NCBI GenBank assembly: GCA_964016985.1
Contig: OZ024826.1
Location: 71,435,768 to 71,499,767 of the forward strand
Direction: 5' to 3'
From: Anodontia alba
Taxonomy: Eukaryota > Mollusca > Bivalvia > Lucinida > Lucinidae
DNA: 64,000 nucleotides
Under the pieces are notes generated by a model. The model searched no databases. It saw only the letters and a program-made list of their open reading frames with translations, and had not been told where the DNA came from. Each line of letters begins with the position of its first letter. Position 1 is the stretch's first letter. This document shows, piece by piece, positions 22,801 through 34,465 of the stretch. Made by a program: the position numbers and the translations under genes.

Positions 22801-23700
22801 AATTTTCCTATTGTATATACATGTAGACAACATAGTCATTTACAACTTCAGGGTCGTGGGTTCAAATCCTTCAGGATCCAAGAAAAATGGTTTTCATTTT
22901 AATTTTTTATTACATCACTATATCATTTCTTATCATTAAATACTTGAACCCTCTAAAAAATTGGAGAAAGTCTGATAATTACTTTGGGAAAGGGAGTGTT
23001 TTTAAATAGTGCTTGTTTTCCCTATACAAGATGAATTACTGATTTATAGGGTCTTTATAATTATGGTTATGGTCCATTCCTAATTGGCGGCAAGATTTTT
23101 CTTGGTAAACTGGCCAGATGACCTTATGTCATGGCGAGCCATTTGTCGGTGCATTCATCCATCTTTGCACTTGTTATCTGTACCTCATTATAGCATTTAT
23201 TCCTGATGCAGGAAAGGCTTTAATCTGTTACCTAACTACGAATTTTAAACTCTTGAAAGATTATGCTGACAACAAAATTAGTAAAACTAAAAGTCAGTAG
23301 TTCACAGATAGGGTAGAAAACAAAGTGGGATAAGGAGAATTTGCATGTTATTAGCGGATTCTCATTTTCATGCAATCTCTTAAACAGAACTCTGCCGCAG
23401 ACACATTAAACTTTGGTATTGTTTGGTAAGAGATTAAAATGTGTTTATTTAGACTTATTCAGCAGGCAATTCATGAAATTATAAGTATTGTAGAAATCAT
23501 TTATAACAAGCGATTTTCCAATTTATGAAATTTGTTTTTTTTATGCAGTGTAATGACATATAATAATATTCACATTATTATCGATGGTTCCCACTTTTTG
23601 GTTGGAATCATGAAAAGTACATGAGAGGTTATTCTAAGCATTTTTCATGTGGAAACAGTCTTTTACCTGCAAAGAAAATTATTGTACTGGTGGTGAAACC
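22801..23700. other. Unassigned sequence
   Basis: Mostly AT-rich unique-looking sequence. A short open frame at 23118-23300 has no supporting features. Confidence 0.35.
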
Positions 23701-23750
23701 CTCCCTCTCCCCCCCCCCCCCACCCCACCCCCCCCCCCCAAAAAAAAAAC
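23701..23750 (+). repeat. Poly-C / poly-A tract
   Basis: Two C runs of 12 or more separated by ACCCCA, ending in an A9 run. Likely to be unstable and error-prone in sequencing. Confidence 0.9.
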
Positions 23751-24330
23751 AGATACTGTATTTGCCAGTAGTGCAATTCAGGCTCTCATGGGCCTCTTGT
23801 TGTGAACTGGGCCTCTTGTTGTGAAACTGGTCAAATGTTCACCATATCAAGGTGATATGCAGAACTCATAACTGAACCCTGTCCGATGAAGGTCAAGGTC
23901 ACAATTCAAGGTCAAAGTTCAAATGGTAATGTTTTAGGTTTGCTGTGTATCTTTAAAAACTTCAAAGATTTCTTCATGAAGCTTTGTACAAATATCATCC
24001 TTAGATGATCTGCAGAGAAGTGGTATAGTAATCTTTCTTCCAATTTTGACAAAATTATGCCCCTTTGTATATTTCATATAGTGATTTCTTGTTCGATCCA
24101 TATCACCTTCACAAGACTTACACTTGACCTTTGTCTGAAGTCATGGAAAGAGTGAAGTACAATTCTTTGCCAAGCATTGAAGCAACTGATATTCTTCCTG
24201 GATTTTTTTGTGAACATTTACTAACAAATACAAAACCAAGTTAGCTGACAAGTTGTCAGAGGCAACAGGCCTTATTTTGCTTGGATTCTCAAGGAAGCTA
24301 TATAGGACCATTATGGTCCTCTTGAATGGT
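23751..24330 (+). repeat. Degenerate dispersed repeat remnant
   Basis: GAAGGTCAAGGTCACAATTC-type phrases and, at 24300-24327, the hairpin AGGACCATTATGGTCCT followed by CTTG: the 3' terminus of the HINE-like family. The phrase GGGCCTCTTGTTGTGAA is duplicated at 23790-23825. Confidence 0.5.
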
Positions 24331-24543
24331 CCCCTTGTTGGCTAATATGATGCAAATATTCCTGTTACTTGGGCATGGCTGAAGGTGCAACTCACTTCGA
24401 CTAAATGGTCACACCAATATTTTGAATGAACAAATTCAGATTTCGACTTTAATTTTGTTTTGAATTGATAAACGTAAGAAAAAATGAGCAAAAACATATT
24501 ACATTTGAATGCAATATGAGTCATGAAAATATTGCAGTTGCAG

Positions 24544-24548
<5 letters not shown>

Positions 24549-24575
<27 letters not shown>

Positions 24576-24576
24576 C
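24549..24576 (+). repeat. Poly-A tract
   Basis: An uninterrupted run of about 28 A residues; no retroposed gene was recognised next to it. Confidence 0.85.
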
Positions 24577-24799
24577 AAGGTTCCAACAGAGTATCACAGA
24601 CTTTTCAGAATCTTACATAGAAGCTTGCATGGTTTAGTTACAAATTTACTTGAATACATCATTGGGAAGAGAATACCTCATTCAATGGCAAAAAGTTCAT
24701 TAGGTTTTGGTAATGCTGACCTCATTTCCAAAGTCAGGAGAAGATTTAGAATGTCACAGTTTTGCCAAAAATAGCGTTTTATCACAATAGAATATCACA

Positions 24800-25063
24800 T
24801 TAACCTTAAAGTGCTAATAAGTAAAAAAGTGCTAATCACAAATGCAACAGACAGCATTTTGATTTTTCTTTTTCTTTTAAGAGTAAATAAGGTTTGACAT
24901 TTCATGTGAATTGCCTGCTTAGCAGATTTCATGTGAATTTTCTGCCTAGCAGCAGACAATTCACATGAAATGCCAAGTCTTATTTTCTCTGAGAAATAAA
25001 TTAGTTGAAACAATTAATTTAGAATGTTGTATTCTACAATTTTGCTTAGCAGTTTAAAGGTTA
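24800..25063 (+). mobile_element. MITE family A with internal duplication
   Basis: TTAACCTTAAAGTGCTAATA and GCTTAGCAGTTTAAAGGTTAA are the ends. The phrase CAGATTTCATGTGAATT is duplicated near the centre, making this copy longer (about 264 bp) than its siblings. Confidence 0.75.
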
Positions 25064-25089
25064 ATGTTTTGGTAAAAATTTTGGTTACA

Positions 25090-25190
25090 GCTGGGCTTAG
25101 GATTTGATTAGGGTAGGGTTAGGTGTAAATTTAGAGCATGTTAGGGTTAGCATAAGATTAGGTTTAGGGTTAGTGTAGGAGCAATTCTAG
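25090..25190 (+). repeat. Degenerate telomere-like TTAGGG patch
   Basis: Within about 100 bp there are repeated GTTAGGG, GATTAGG and GTTTAGGG phrases mixed with spacers, ending with TTTGGGTGTGGGGGGG. The repeats are not in perfect tandem, so this is at most a short, old interstitial telomeric block. Confidence 0.5.
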
Positions 25191-25937
25191 GTTTGGGTGT
25201 GGGGGGGCCCCAGTTGCAAATGTTATAGCAACCAATATAAGGATGGGAAAACTATGCCACAATTAAAACTTCAACAGTAACAATATTATGAAATTTAATC
25301 ATAATTCCACCTGTTCCGAGAACTAAACTAAAAATAGATCCTGTTTATCATACAAGATTATCACTGTTATCTTAACAGAGTTTTTTCTCTGAAGAATTCA
25401 TGAAAATAATCTACAGGCAATCATTTCAGGCTGCTCCTACACCTTTAAAGTTTATCTGACAGTTTATACCACATAATTTCTATAATGTGTGCTTGAAAAA
25501 AACAACAAAAAAAAACATACAACAAAAACATATTTGTATATTAATCTTATACATAAATCGGCTGGAAAATAAGCCAATTTTGAATACAGATTTTACCATT
25601 TTAAACTAATGTGCAGGCCAGACAACCTGGCAACTTCAGGAAATCCATATTCAATCTGGACAACAGTGATTCTAGTCTTATATTTACAAAGGAATTTACA
25701 TTTATAGCCTAGATCAAATCATGTGCAAAGCATGAAAAAGGCCCTTATGCAGTTTGTGAGGACAATGCAGGCCCTGATCAGCCTGCACATTTGCACAGGC
25801 TGAACAGGGCCTTCGTTGCCGGCTTAAAGAATCAATAAATATTGTAGTATATGTCAACACAACAAGAAGTCATTGCACACGCTCATCTGGACCTTGGCTG
25901 CTTGCAGATGGATTTAGGGCCTTTTTCCAATGTTCTG
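25191..25937. other. Unassigned sequence with one small hairpin
   Basis: The only structure seen is at 25748-25812, GCAGGCCCTGATCAGCCTG and its complement around a CACATTTGCA loop, related to the MITE family C centre. Confidence 0.45.
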
Positions 25938-25952
25938 CATAGCATATGTTTG

Positions 25953-26240
25953 ATTGATTGTGTTGGGGTTTAACGACACGTCAACCCTTGAGGGTCATTT
26001 TGTGTCGTCTCCCAGAGAAAGGGAGAAAAGAGATAGAAGAGAGAGTAGAGGAGATGAAAGAGAGGGACAGGGAAGAAAGAGGAACAGGAATGAAAGTGAA
26101 GAAACAGAAGAAATAAAAACATTCCCCCTCTACCCTTACCCACTACAAGGATAGCAGGCCTTGCCCAACTGTAAGCCAATATCAGTTGGACGCCCCGGTG
26201 ATGTAAGATACACAGCACCTTCGCACCACCCGACCACCCC
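25953..26240 (-). mobile_element. SINE-like element, second family, copy 1
   Basis: A 288-bp insert flanked by the exact 15-bp duplication CATAGCATATGTTTG (25938-25952 and 26241-26255). Read on the minus strand it runs from GGGTGGTCGGGTGGTGCGAA through a CT-rich stretch to GTCGTTAAACCCCAACACAA TC. Another copy (55389-55674) is inserted in the LINE. It has no open frame of note. Duplications of this length plus the shared 3' tail indicate mobilisation by a LINE reverse transcriptase. No clear pol III boxes were identified. Confidence 0.85.
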
Positions 26241-26255
26241 CATAGCATATGTTTG

Positions 26256-27075
26256 TGGGGAGAAATAAGAATGCACAGTTCTAGAGAAGGGATAAACCTC
26301 TTCCTAATCCCTCCATCAAAACTCATAGTGGGTATATATACTCATTAGAAGCACCTCTCTGAGGTCATGACAATATTTTCCATGGAGAAATAATGAAGAC
26401 AGCATTACAATTTGGTTGAAATTAATTAAATAGATGTGGGTTTCTGATGATGATCTAGTGAGTGGAAATTGCAACTTTTTGCTCTTGTTTTGCTGTCATG
26501 CTTAAACAAACACTGGTAACCTCATTTACAAAACTTGATGGTTTTGTGCACTAGTGTAGGTGATAGGACAGTTCTGACTGTTATTAACTAATGTATCCAG
26601 CCAAAAATGTAACAGGAATAGAAAACATATCTGGCTCCAGAGCTGGGACTTGAACCCTCTGCCCCTAGTTAGAGATTAAACACTCTAAAGTGCTAACATA
26701 ACAAGTACATTTGTGAAAGCCAGCTTATACCACTTACCTACTGCTCTTTGTGCTGTAGCTGCCTGCTGGTTCCAGAGTCCAAACTGTTTGCCAAATTGCT
26801 ATAAAAGCAGTCTTGTACTGCATGAAAGTACAGTGTATCATATACCTGTTACAAAAATTGAGGTAAAAAACCTTGTATTCAGAATGTTTTATCAAGACCT
26901 TACAGGTTATTTGGCATTTGGTTTTATTTACTGGAAAATCACCAATTATCAAAAATATGGCCCAAGATATAAAGGTTTAAAATCATTGCTGTATTGATAT
27001 CTAGGTGATATCCAAAATGTGGCAGATATTTAATCTGATTTTACATCCATAAATCTTCATGATTTCCCATCTATC
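26256..27075. other. Unassigned sequence
   Basis: At 26630-26690 the phrase GGGACTTGAACCCTCTGCCC resembles an inverted tRNA B-box region, possibly a decayed SINE head. Open frames at 26713-26997 have no recognisable domain. Confidence 0.35.
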
Positions 27076-27302
27076 TGTTAACTCTTAAAGTGCTAAGCAA
27101 CATTGTAGCAGACTGATAATCTATAAAATGTTTTCAGAGAAAATAAGACTTGGTATTTCATGTGAATTGTCTGTTAGACAGGCAATTCACATGAAATGTC
27201 AGACCTTGTTATGAAATGTCAGACCTTGTTTTTTCTGAAAAAAATTAAAAAAAAAAAGAATCCAAATGTTGTCTGCTGCAGTTGTGATTAGCACTTTAAG
27301 GG
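27076..27302 (+). mobile_element. MITE family A with duplicated arm
   Basis: TTAACTCTTAAAGTGCTAAG to GATTAGCACTTTAAGGGTCA. ATGAAATGTCAGACCTTGTT occurs twice in a row in the right arm. Confidence 0.75.
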
Positions 27303-27554
27303 TCAAGAAGGTTCTAAACAAGGGAAAAAAACAACTTGCAGTCAGCAGTGTATCACAAAAGTATAAGTGAAGATACCCAGGAAATGCCACATTATCAGGA
27401 AGCACAGCCCTCCCGAGGCACCAAAAGAAGTAGAGATGAGGGACAAATAATGACAAAATAAACTCCACATAAGACCAGCCATGCACAAAGAAACAAGAAC
27501 TGGAAACTGGAAGAGAATGCTAGTAAAACAATAATCCAGTTCATGGTACATATA

Positions 27555-27672
27555 TTAACCCTTAAAGCGCCAAGCAAAATTTGTAGCAGACAACATTCAA
27601 AATTTTTTTTTTTTTATTTTTCAGAGAAAACAAGTCTTGACATTTCATGTGAATTGTCTGCTTTAAGGGTTA
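27555..27672 (+). mobile_element. MITE family A, right half deleted
   Basis: Starts TTAACCCTTAAAGCGCCAAG, keeps the left arm through CATTTCATGTGAATTGTCTG, and then jumps directly to CTTTAAGGGTTAA. Both TTAA ends are kept. Confidence 0.75.
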
Positions 27673-28754
27673 ATTCCATTAAGTAAACATTACAAGTAAA
27701 ACAAAACAAAAAAGAAACCATGCATGATTGTAGCCTTACCTGGGTAACTTCATTTATACTTTTGTTCTGAAATGTTAAAAAAAAACTACAATGTCATTGT
27801 CAAGATATCTCTCACATATTGTGATCATGCACATGTATTTAGGACATGAGAGGCTCAGAAAAGTGGGGCCTTTCACATACGAATCAAGAAAAATTGGGTC
27901 AGTCATATACTTTTTGTTGAAAAAAGGGGGCTAATCATATACCTGGCAGCGCTGAAAAAGGGGGCTATTCAGCACGCACATCCGTACTATGCCATATATA
28001 AGAAGTTACCCCCCCACCCCACCCCCCCCCTCCCCAGATTCAGACACCTAAACTCCTTACCATACTTGTCCTAAACTTTGAACCAGTCCAGTTTACCACC
28101 TATAGATGTGTAACAGAGAAAATTTGCATGACATTTTAATTTAATGAAATTTGAATTTCATTTTAATTTTGATAAAATATTTCCCGTTTTTCATTAAGAC
28201 AAAATGTCTCATTCCTAAACAGCAGGCTAAACTATCACAGAGAGCTTTGTACATTCAGTAAACAGAAGCACAATAATTTGATTTATATTAACTATTGTTT
28301 TTCCTTCTTTGTTGGGAAAAGATAAAGCCTTCATATCATCTAATATTTGTAATAAGTGACTGTGCTAAATGTGTACATCATCAGATTTTTTCCTTAGAAA
28401 AGCTACAAACTAAATGATTCATTCACTGGTATGTGTGAAAATTGTATGTGTAAGTCAATCTTTTATGAAGACAGTATGGTCAAATTATCAAATGTCAAAT
28501 TCTGCTAAGTCTTGAGTGACAGTTCAAAGTAAAAATACAAACTTTGGTTGGTGCTTACTAAGAAACAACCAGTTTGACTGGCCAAAAGAAAATAAGTAGA
28601 AGGCCTTGTTAGGCAGTCTATATCTTGTGCTTGGACAGACAAGTCCAGTAGTTCATTTTCTTGAGTTTTTGTGGACACTAAAATAATGTAACTTTATAAG
28701 TTTCAGAAATAGACACTGGCCTGTTGGCCATTTATTTGCGTTACATGGATTATT
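27673..28754. other. Unassigned sequence with C-rich tract and repeat remnants
   Basis: Contains a C-rich low-complexity run at 28009-28036 and, just after it, a left fragment of MITE family C (CCATACTTGTCCTAAACTTT, 28060-28110). No exon seen. Confidence 0.45.
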
Positions 28755-30980
28755 TTTAGCTCACCTGAGCCAAAGGCTCAAGGTGGGCTTTTGTGACCGG
28801 TCTTCGTCCGTCATCCATCGTGCGTCGTCTGTCGTGCGTCGTCCATCGTCCATCTGTCAACAATTTACTTAAAAGACATCTTCTCCTAAACCTGTGAATG
28901 GATTTTGAAATAATTTTACAGGAATGTTCCTTGGGTGACCCTCCCCGAAAATTGCCTAAATGGTTCCGCTCCGCTAAAAAAATGGCCACCAGAGGTAAAA
29001 ATAGAAAAACCTTAAAATGACATCTTCTCCTAAACCGGCAGATGGAGTTTGAAATAATTTTACAGGAATGTTCCTTTGGTGACCTTCTACCAAAATTGCC
29101 TAAATGGTTCTACTCCGCTGAACAAAATGGCCGCCAGAGCTAAAAATAGAAAAGCTTTAAACGACATCTCCTCCCAGGCCAATGGCCCGATTTCAAAATA
29201 ATTTCACAGAAATGTTCCTCTCATGCCCCTTTACCAAAATTGCCTAATGGTTCCGCTCCGCTAAACAAAATGGTCGCCAGAGCTAAAAATAGAAAAAAAT
29301 TTAAACGACATCTCCCAGGCCAATGGCCAATTTCAAAATAATTTCACAGAAATGTTCCTCTCAAGCCCCTTTACCAAAATTGCTAAAATGGTTCTGCCCC
29401 GCTACACAAAATGGCCATCAGAGCTAAAAATAGAAAAACCCTTTTAAACGACAGCTTCTTCTAGGTCAAGGGCCCGATTTCAAAATAATTTTACTGAAAT
29501 GGTCCTCTAATGCCCCTTTACTATAATTGCTAAAATGGTTTGGCTCCGCTGAACAAAATGGCTGCCAGAGCTAAAAATAGAAAAAGGGCATAGACTTATG
29601 CGTCTGTCAACAATTTACTTAAGAGACATCTTCTCCTGAACCGGTTAATGGATTTTGAAATAATTTTACAGGAATGTTCCTTGAGTGACCCTCAACCAAA
29701 ATTTCTAAAATGGTTCCGCTCCGCTAAACAAAATGGCCACCAGAGCTAAAAATAGAAAACCTTTAAACAACATCTCCCATGCCAGTGGCTCGATTTCAAA
29801 ATAATTTCACAGAAATGTTCCTCTAATGCCCCTTTACCAAAATTGCTAAAATGGTTCCACTCTGCTAAACAAAATGGTCATTAGAGCTAAAAATAAAATA
29901 ACCTTTAAACGACATCTCCTCTCAGGCCTATGACCGGATTTCAAAATAATTTCACAGAAATGTTCCTCATATGACCCTTTACCAAACTTGCTAAAATGGT
30001 TCCGTTTGGCTGAACAAAATGGCCACCCGAGCTTAAAAAAAGAAAAAGGTAGTAGACTGTCATGCGTCTATCAACAATCTACTTAAGAGACATCTCCTCC
30101 TAAACGGGTTAATAGATTTTAATATAATTTTACAGGAATGTTCCTTGAGTGACCCTCTACCAAAATTGCTAAAATGGTTCTGCTCGGCTGAACAAAATGG
30201 CCGCCAGAGCTAAAAAGGAAAACAACTTTTAAAGGACATCTCCTCCCAGGTTAATGGCCCGATTTCAAAATAATTTCACAGACATGTTCTTCTAATGCCC
30301 CTTTACCAAAATTGCTAAAATGGTTCCGCTCTGCTGAACAAAATGGCCAGATCTAATAATAGAAAAACCTTTAAACAACATCTCCTCTTAGGCCTATGAC
30401 CGGATTTCAAAATAATTTCACAGAACTGTTCCTCTTATGTCCCTTGACCAAAATTGCTAAAATGGTTCCCTTTGGTTTAACAAAATGGCCACTAGAGCTA
30501 AAAATAGAAAAAGGGCATAGACTGTCATGTGTCTGTCAACAATTTACTTAAAAGGCATCTCCTCCTAAACCAGTTAATGGATTTTGAAATAATTTTACAG
30601 GAATGTTTCTTGAGTGACCCTCTACCAAAATTGCTAAAATGGTGCCATTCAGCTAAACAAAATGGCATCTAGAGCAAAAAAAAAAAAGAAAATCTTAAAA
30701 CAACATCTCCTCCTAGACCAAGGGCCCGATTTCAAAATAATTTCACAGAAATGTTCCTCTAATACCCCTTTACCAAAATTGCAAAAATGGTCCTGCTCTG
30801 CTGAACAAAATGGCCACCTGAGCTAAAAATAGAAAAACCATTAAACAACATCTCCTCCTAGGCCTATGGCCTGATTTCAAAATAATTTCACAGAAATGTT
30901 CCTCTGATTAAGTCATATTCTCCTTGAGTGCTGTGATACTCATGTGAATGATATACAGCCATCATGGTCCTCTTTTTTTT
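28755..30980 (+). mobile_element. HINE-like element, units about 135-140 bp
   Basis: The left end is a clear hairpin, AGCTCACCTGAGCC-AAA-GGCTCAAGGTGGGCT (28758-28790), followed by CTTCGTCCGTCATCC. About fifteen units follow with TTTCAAAATAATTTCACAGA, CCTTTACCAAAATTGCTAAA and ACAAAATGGCC phrases. Higher-order units begin with GTCTGTCAACAATTTACTTA at about 28854, 29603, 30067 and 30532. The right end has ACTCATGTGAATG, the weak hairpin CAGCCATCATGGTCCTC and T8. This is the most complete example of the architecture in the window. Confidence 0.75.
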
Positions 30981-31650
30981 GTTTACTCTCTCAAATTATG
31001 GAAGCGACTTTTGTCTTTTTTCCATCCATAATGGAGAAATAATCCTCAGAAAAATTTCTAAGTGCTTTTGCCTGGGGTCAAACCCACACCATGCAAGCTC
31101 TGACCAATGCGACGATGGCGCCTAGCACTGCAGCATCCGAGGTCTTTACAAATTGCGAAACTGAGACAACCCCAAGAAGGTTGTTCAAATAGCACTTATA
31201 AAGCCAACTGACGATGCAGTACACTTGATATTTAGAAGCTTAGTATTTTATACTTATTTGCTTTACATGGATTAGTTTTTACTCTCTCAAATTATGGCAG
31301 CAACTTTCGTCCTTTTCCATCCATACCGGAGAAATAATTTTTCCATCCATGACGGAGAAGTAATGCTCAGAAAAATTTCTAAGTGCTTTTTCCTTGGCCA
31401 TTGCCAACAGTTATAATTTCTGTAACAGGTGAAAAAATTCTTAATGCCAAGCAGTACAAGTGTATCATATACCTATCACTATTATGTATTCCCCCTCCAT
31501 TTTAAGATTTGTCCGCGAATCTTGATTTGAGCAACCATTCAATACCAGGCCACCAAGTGGATTGGGCCACCAAGCCCATCAAACGGGGTTATTTTCATTG
31601 GGCGCCAGATGTAACAAGTGAAAAAATTCTTAATGCCGCAACCGGGGTTT
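30981..31650. other. Short duplicated segment, otherwise unassigned
   Basis: About 100 bp is present twice (near 30982-31070 and 31275-31400): TACTCTCTCAAATTATGG, TCCATCCAT, GGAGAAATAAT and CAGAAAAATTTCTAAGTGCT. ATTTGC-TTACATGGATTA also occurs at about 28733 and 31257, on each side of the preceding element. Confidence 0.45.
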
Positions 31651-31663
31651 GAACCCAGTCCAC

Positions 31664-31963
31664 ACTACCCACGGTGGCTCATTTGGATGCGCCGTCCGAC
31701 TGGAGACCAGGAGGTCGCGGGTTCAACCCCCGCCGAGGTTGGCAACATTCTTTCGTGGAGATTGATCATGAAATATTTTCTATGGTCATTCTCTCCCTTC
31801 CGCTGATTCAAGGGCTGTTGTCAGTTTCTGGCAAAAGAATGTGCACAGTACTGGTTAACCCCTTAGAGGACTAAGCCTGCCCAGTAAACGTGTGGTCAGG
31901 TAAACTGACCGCACTCGACATGACCCCATTGGGTTGACTGGGCCGTAAAACCTCAACACAAAC
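31664..31963 (+). mobile_element. tRNA-derived SINE, copy 2
   Basis: A 300-bp insert with the exact 13-bp target duplication GAACCCAGTCCAC (31651-31663 and 31964-31976). A-box-like TGGCTCATTTGGATGCG at 31675 and B box GGTTCAACCCC at 31720-31730 sit in tRNA spacing. The 3' end is GGGCCGTAAAACCTCAACAC AAAC. The pol III promoter looks better conserved than in copy 1 (21526). Short open frames across it are incidental. Confidence 0.93.
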
Positions 31964-31976
31964 GAACCCAGTCCAC

Positions 31977-32309
31977 CTGACTCAAAGTCCTACACTCTAC
32001 CACATCACTATAAAAGCCGGCTTGTACCACAAGGTAGTACAAGTGTATCATATACCTATCACAATTACATTTCCATTGTTGATGAGAAATCAACTGTAAA
32101 AATTGTATTGTATATATGTGGAAAAATAAAAAGAAAAAGTAGTAAAAATAAAAATTTGAAAAATGTTATTTGGATTTTGATCATTATCAATTTAGATGTT
32201 AGAATTATCCTTTATCGAAGTTATCCATATCTCTACCGTAATTGACCTATTCCCCAACTAAACAAAAGATTTATTAGAAATTCAAAAAGAATGTACAAAA
32301 AACTTTGTT
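31977..32309. other. Unassigned sequence
   Basis: No exon or repeat seen. Confidence 0.35.
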
Positions 32310-32426
32310 AGAGATGTGTGAAAAAATTGCTGGATGAGTGGCAAACAGTATATACTCTAATCAGATGCTGTGTTCTACAGTCTTATGTAGGTCTAAACTG
32401 TTTGCTCCAGCCTAGTAAATACGGTA
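32310..32426 (+). repeat. MITE family C, right part
   Basis: AATTGCTGGATGAGTGGCAA to GTAAATACGGTAA; the left arm is missing. Confidence 0.65.
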
Positions 32427-32464
32427 AACAAATGCTTGTATTATTTGCTCAGGATCAGCTGTAG

Positions 32465-32675
32465 TACCGTAATAACCCTAAGTATTGGGACAGATAGGCC
32501 TGTACAAACAGTGTGGACCCAGCTCAGATGCCATAGAATGCAGCATCTGATCAGGGTCTACACTGTTTGCCACATATCTAGCAATTTTTAGACACATCAA
32601 CAGGTAGTAGAATGGACTCTTTCAAATTTTAAGACAAGTATAGTAAGTAGTTAAGGTGTCTCAATACACAATTAC
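32465..32675 (-). mobile_element. MITE family C, inverted copy
   Basis: TACCGTAATAACCCTAAGTA, then CAAACAGTGTGGACCCAGCT, the complementary TCAGGGTCTACACTGTTTGC and AGTAGTTAAGGTGTCTCAAT. The internal asymmetry shows the reverse orientation relative to 12312. Confidence 0.75.
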
Positions 32676-33119
32676 TTTAATACCATCATCTGTGCATCCA
32701 TCTGTCTGTGTGCCTCTTGGCATTTTAAAACAACACTGAAACATTTTGAACCTATTATTTAATGTATATGATGCTAGGAAAGAGGAAATTCCAAATAGTT
32801 AAAACTATGCTGATTGGCTACTTTGATTGCTTGTCATGGCAATTAAACATTCCAGAGACTTATAATTGGAAAACTGTTTAAATGGCATCTAACTCTTAAA
32901 GTAGTTCAAACTGAACTTGGCAATAATGGTCCTTAGGCCGTCCTTTACCAAGGGTGTTTATTATGTTTTATAGTTGCCATGACAAAAAAATCTTGTCTTT
33001 TATTGCATCCTTTCAAAGAAAAAACAGGTGTGCTTTTTAGTGCACCTATGTGGTTATGCCATCCCCTGGAATATGTGTATAGACACAGTGTTTACCCTGT
33101 ATGTTAAGGTCAGTTTCTT
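32676..33119. other. Unassigned sequence
   Basis: CCATCTGTCTGTGTGCC near 32700 and loose repeat-like phrases; nothing definable. Confidence 0.35.
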
Positions 33120-33262
33120 AACCATTACCACTCTCCAGACAAAGCCTGCAGATAATACATTGATGATTTTTTTCCCCCAGAAAATAGGATTTGACATTTC
33201 ATGCTAATTGGGTCTTTAGTAATATCTGCTGAAACTTCTACCCATCATGCTATGCGTTAATA
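33120..33262 (+). repeat. MITE family B, partial
   Basis: CCACTCTCCAGACAAAGCC and CAGAAAATAGGATTTGACAT on the left, then directly ATCTGCTGAAACTTCTACCC and CATGCTATGCGTTAA on the right; the inner right arm is deleted. Confidence 0.65.
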
Positions 33263-33282
33263 ACCATAAGGGTGTTCATACT

Positions 33283-33350
33283 TGGAATACTGTTGCTTCT
33301 TGAGGAGAACAGCCGAAGCCTCCCATCAGTGTGTGACCGTGACCTACTTT
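33283..33350 (+). repeat. Stray monomer of the 75-bp repeat
   Basis: CTTGAGGAGAACAGCCGAAG, CCTCCCATCAGTGTGTGAC and ACTGGCTG match the 75-bp unit of the 0.4-4.3 kb array in order, about 29 kb away from it. Confidence 0.6.
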
Positions 33351-33369
33351 TTATCTTCACTGGCTGTTT

Positions 33370-33476
33370 TGTATGTATGTATGTATGAAATGTATGTATG
33401 TATGTATGTATGTATGTATGTATGTATGTATGTATGTATGTATGTATGTATGTATGTATGTATGTATGTATGTATA
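33370..33476 (+). repeat. (ATGT)n microsatellite
   Basis: About 25 copies of a GTAT/ATGT tetranucleotide with one GAAAT interruption near 33388. Both strands give long open frames of two-residue repeats that are not genes. Confidence 0.97.
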
Positions 33477-33534
33477 TCAACTCCTCAAAACTATAGAGAA
33501 GATAATTGGGATGATAATTTAATACTTTGCATAT

Positions 33535-33718
33535 TGGGTAATTATTTCAGCAGACAACTCTTCAAATAATTTTTTTTTTTTTCCAGAAAATAAGTTTTGA
33601 CAATTCATGCAAATTGTCTCCTAAGGAGATAATTTGCATGAAATATCAAAACCTATTTTCTGGAAAAAGTATCATTGAAGTGTCATCAGCTGACTTAGCC
33701 AACAGAGTGATAAAGTTA
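33535..33718 (+). mobile_element. MITE family B
   Basis: TTTCAGCAGACAACTC, CCAGAAAATAAGTTTTGACA and CATGCAAATTGTCTCCTAAG with the complementary right arm ending GTGTCATCAGCTGAC. Confidence 0.75.
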
Positions 33719-33726
33719 AGCCTTTT

Positions 33727-34266
33727 TATACCCCGGCAAACTTTTTTTGTGGTGGGGTATACTATTTTCACGTTGTCCGTCCGTCCAAGTGTCTGTCCAC
33801 GGCACTTTGATTTTTTTCCTAATATCTTGAAAACGCAGTGATGGATATTCATCAATTTCTGCAGACACATTGATATCAATAAGGTGTACCTACATAAGAG
33901 AAAATAAGGGCTAGGGGCCAATTCTCTTGGAGTTGTTGCCGTTTGTACAATTTTGTGTCCATCCGACACTTTGGTTTTTTCCTAATATCTTGAAAATGCA
34001 GCAATGGATATTCATCAATTTTTGTAGACATATTGATATCAATAGAGTGTACCTACATAAGAAACAGTAAGGGCTAGGGCCAATTCTCTTGGAGTTATTG
34101 CCCTTTGTAAAAGTTTTATGTCCGTCCGCGACACTGATGTTTTCCTAATATCTTGAAAACACAGTGATGGATATTCATCATTTTCTGCAGACACATTGAT
34201 TTCAATAAGGTGTACCTACATAAGAAAAAATAAGGGCTAGGGGCCAATTCTCTTGGAGTTGTTGCC
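33727..34266 (+). repeat. Tandem-repeat element, left part, units about 185-190 bp
   Basis: Opens with a TACCCCGGCAAAC...GTGGTGGGGTA hairpin and GTCCGTCCGTCC. Units carry CCTAATATCTTGAAAACGCA, TGGATATTCATCAATTTCTG and AATTCTCTTGGAGTTGTTGC. The third unit is cut at 34266 by the LTR-like insertion and continues at 36638. Confidence 0.8.
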
Positions 34267-34465
34267 TGTGACGACACAGAAAGGGACCACCGAAGGGGAC
34301 AGTTTCTTTTTTTCTTACGTAGGGTACCTTTTCACCTACATAAGGCCATTTTCGCCTTAACCCTACGTAGCTAGTAAAACATCATGCGATGTTACCATAA
34401 ATAACTTAAGTACACAGGTTGCCCGTGTAACGCGTATAATCCATGTGGTGGCGTAATACCGGCCC

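Noticed and set aside
25970..26326. 118-codon minus-strand open frame
   Set aside because: It lies across a SINE-like element whose other copy gives a related frame in the opposite orientation; no independent support.
31670..31745. Functional tRNA gene
   Set aside because: A and B boxes are present, but they are the head of a SINE with target duplications; no foldable acceptor stem was seen.
33250..33569. Open frames of YIHT and CMYV repeats
   Set aside because: Produced by the ATGT microsatellite on each strand.
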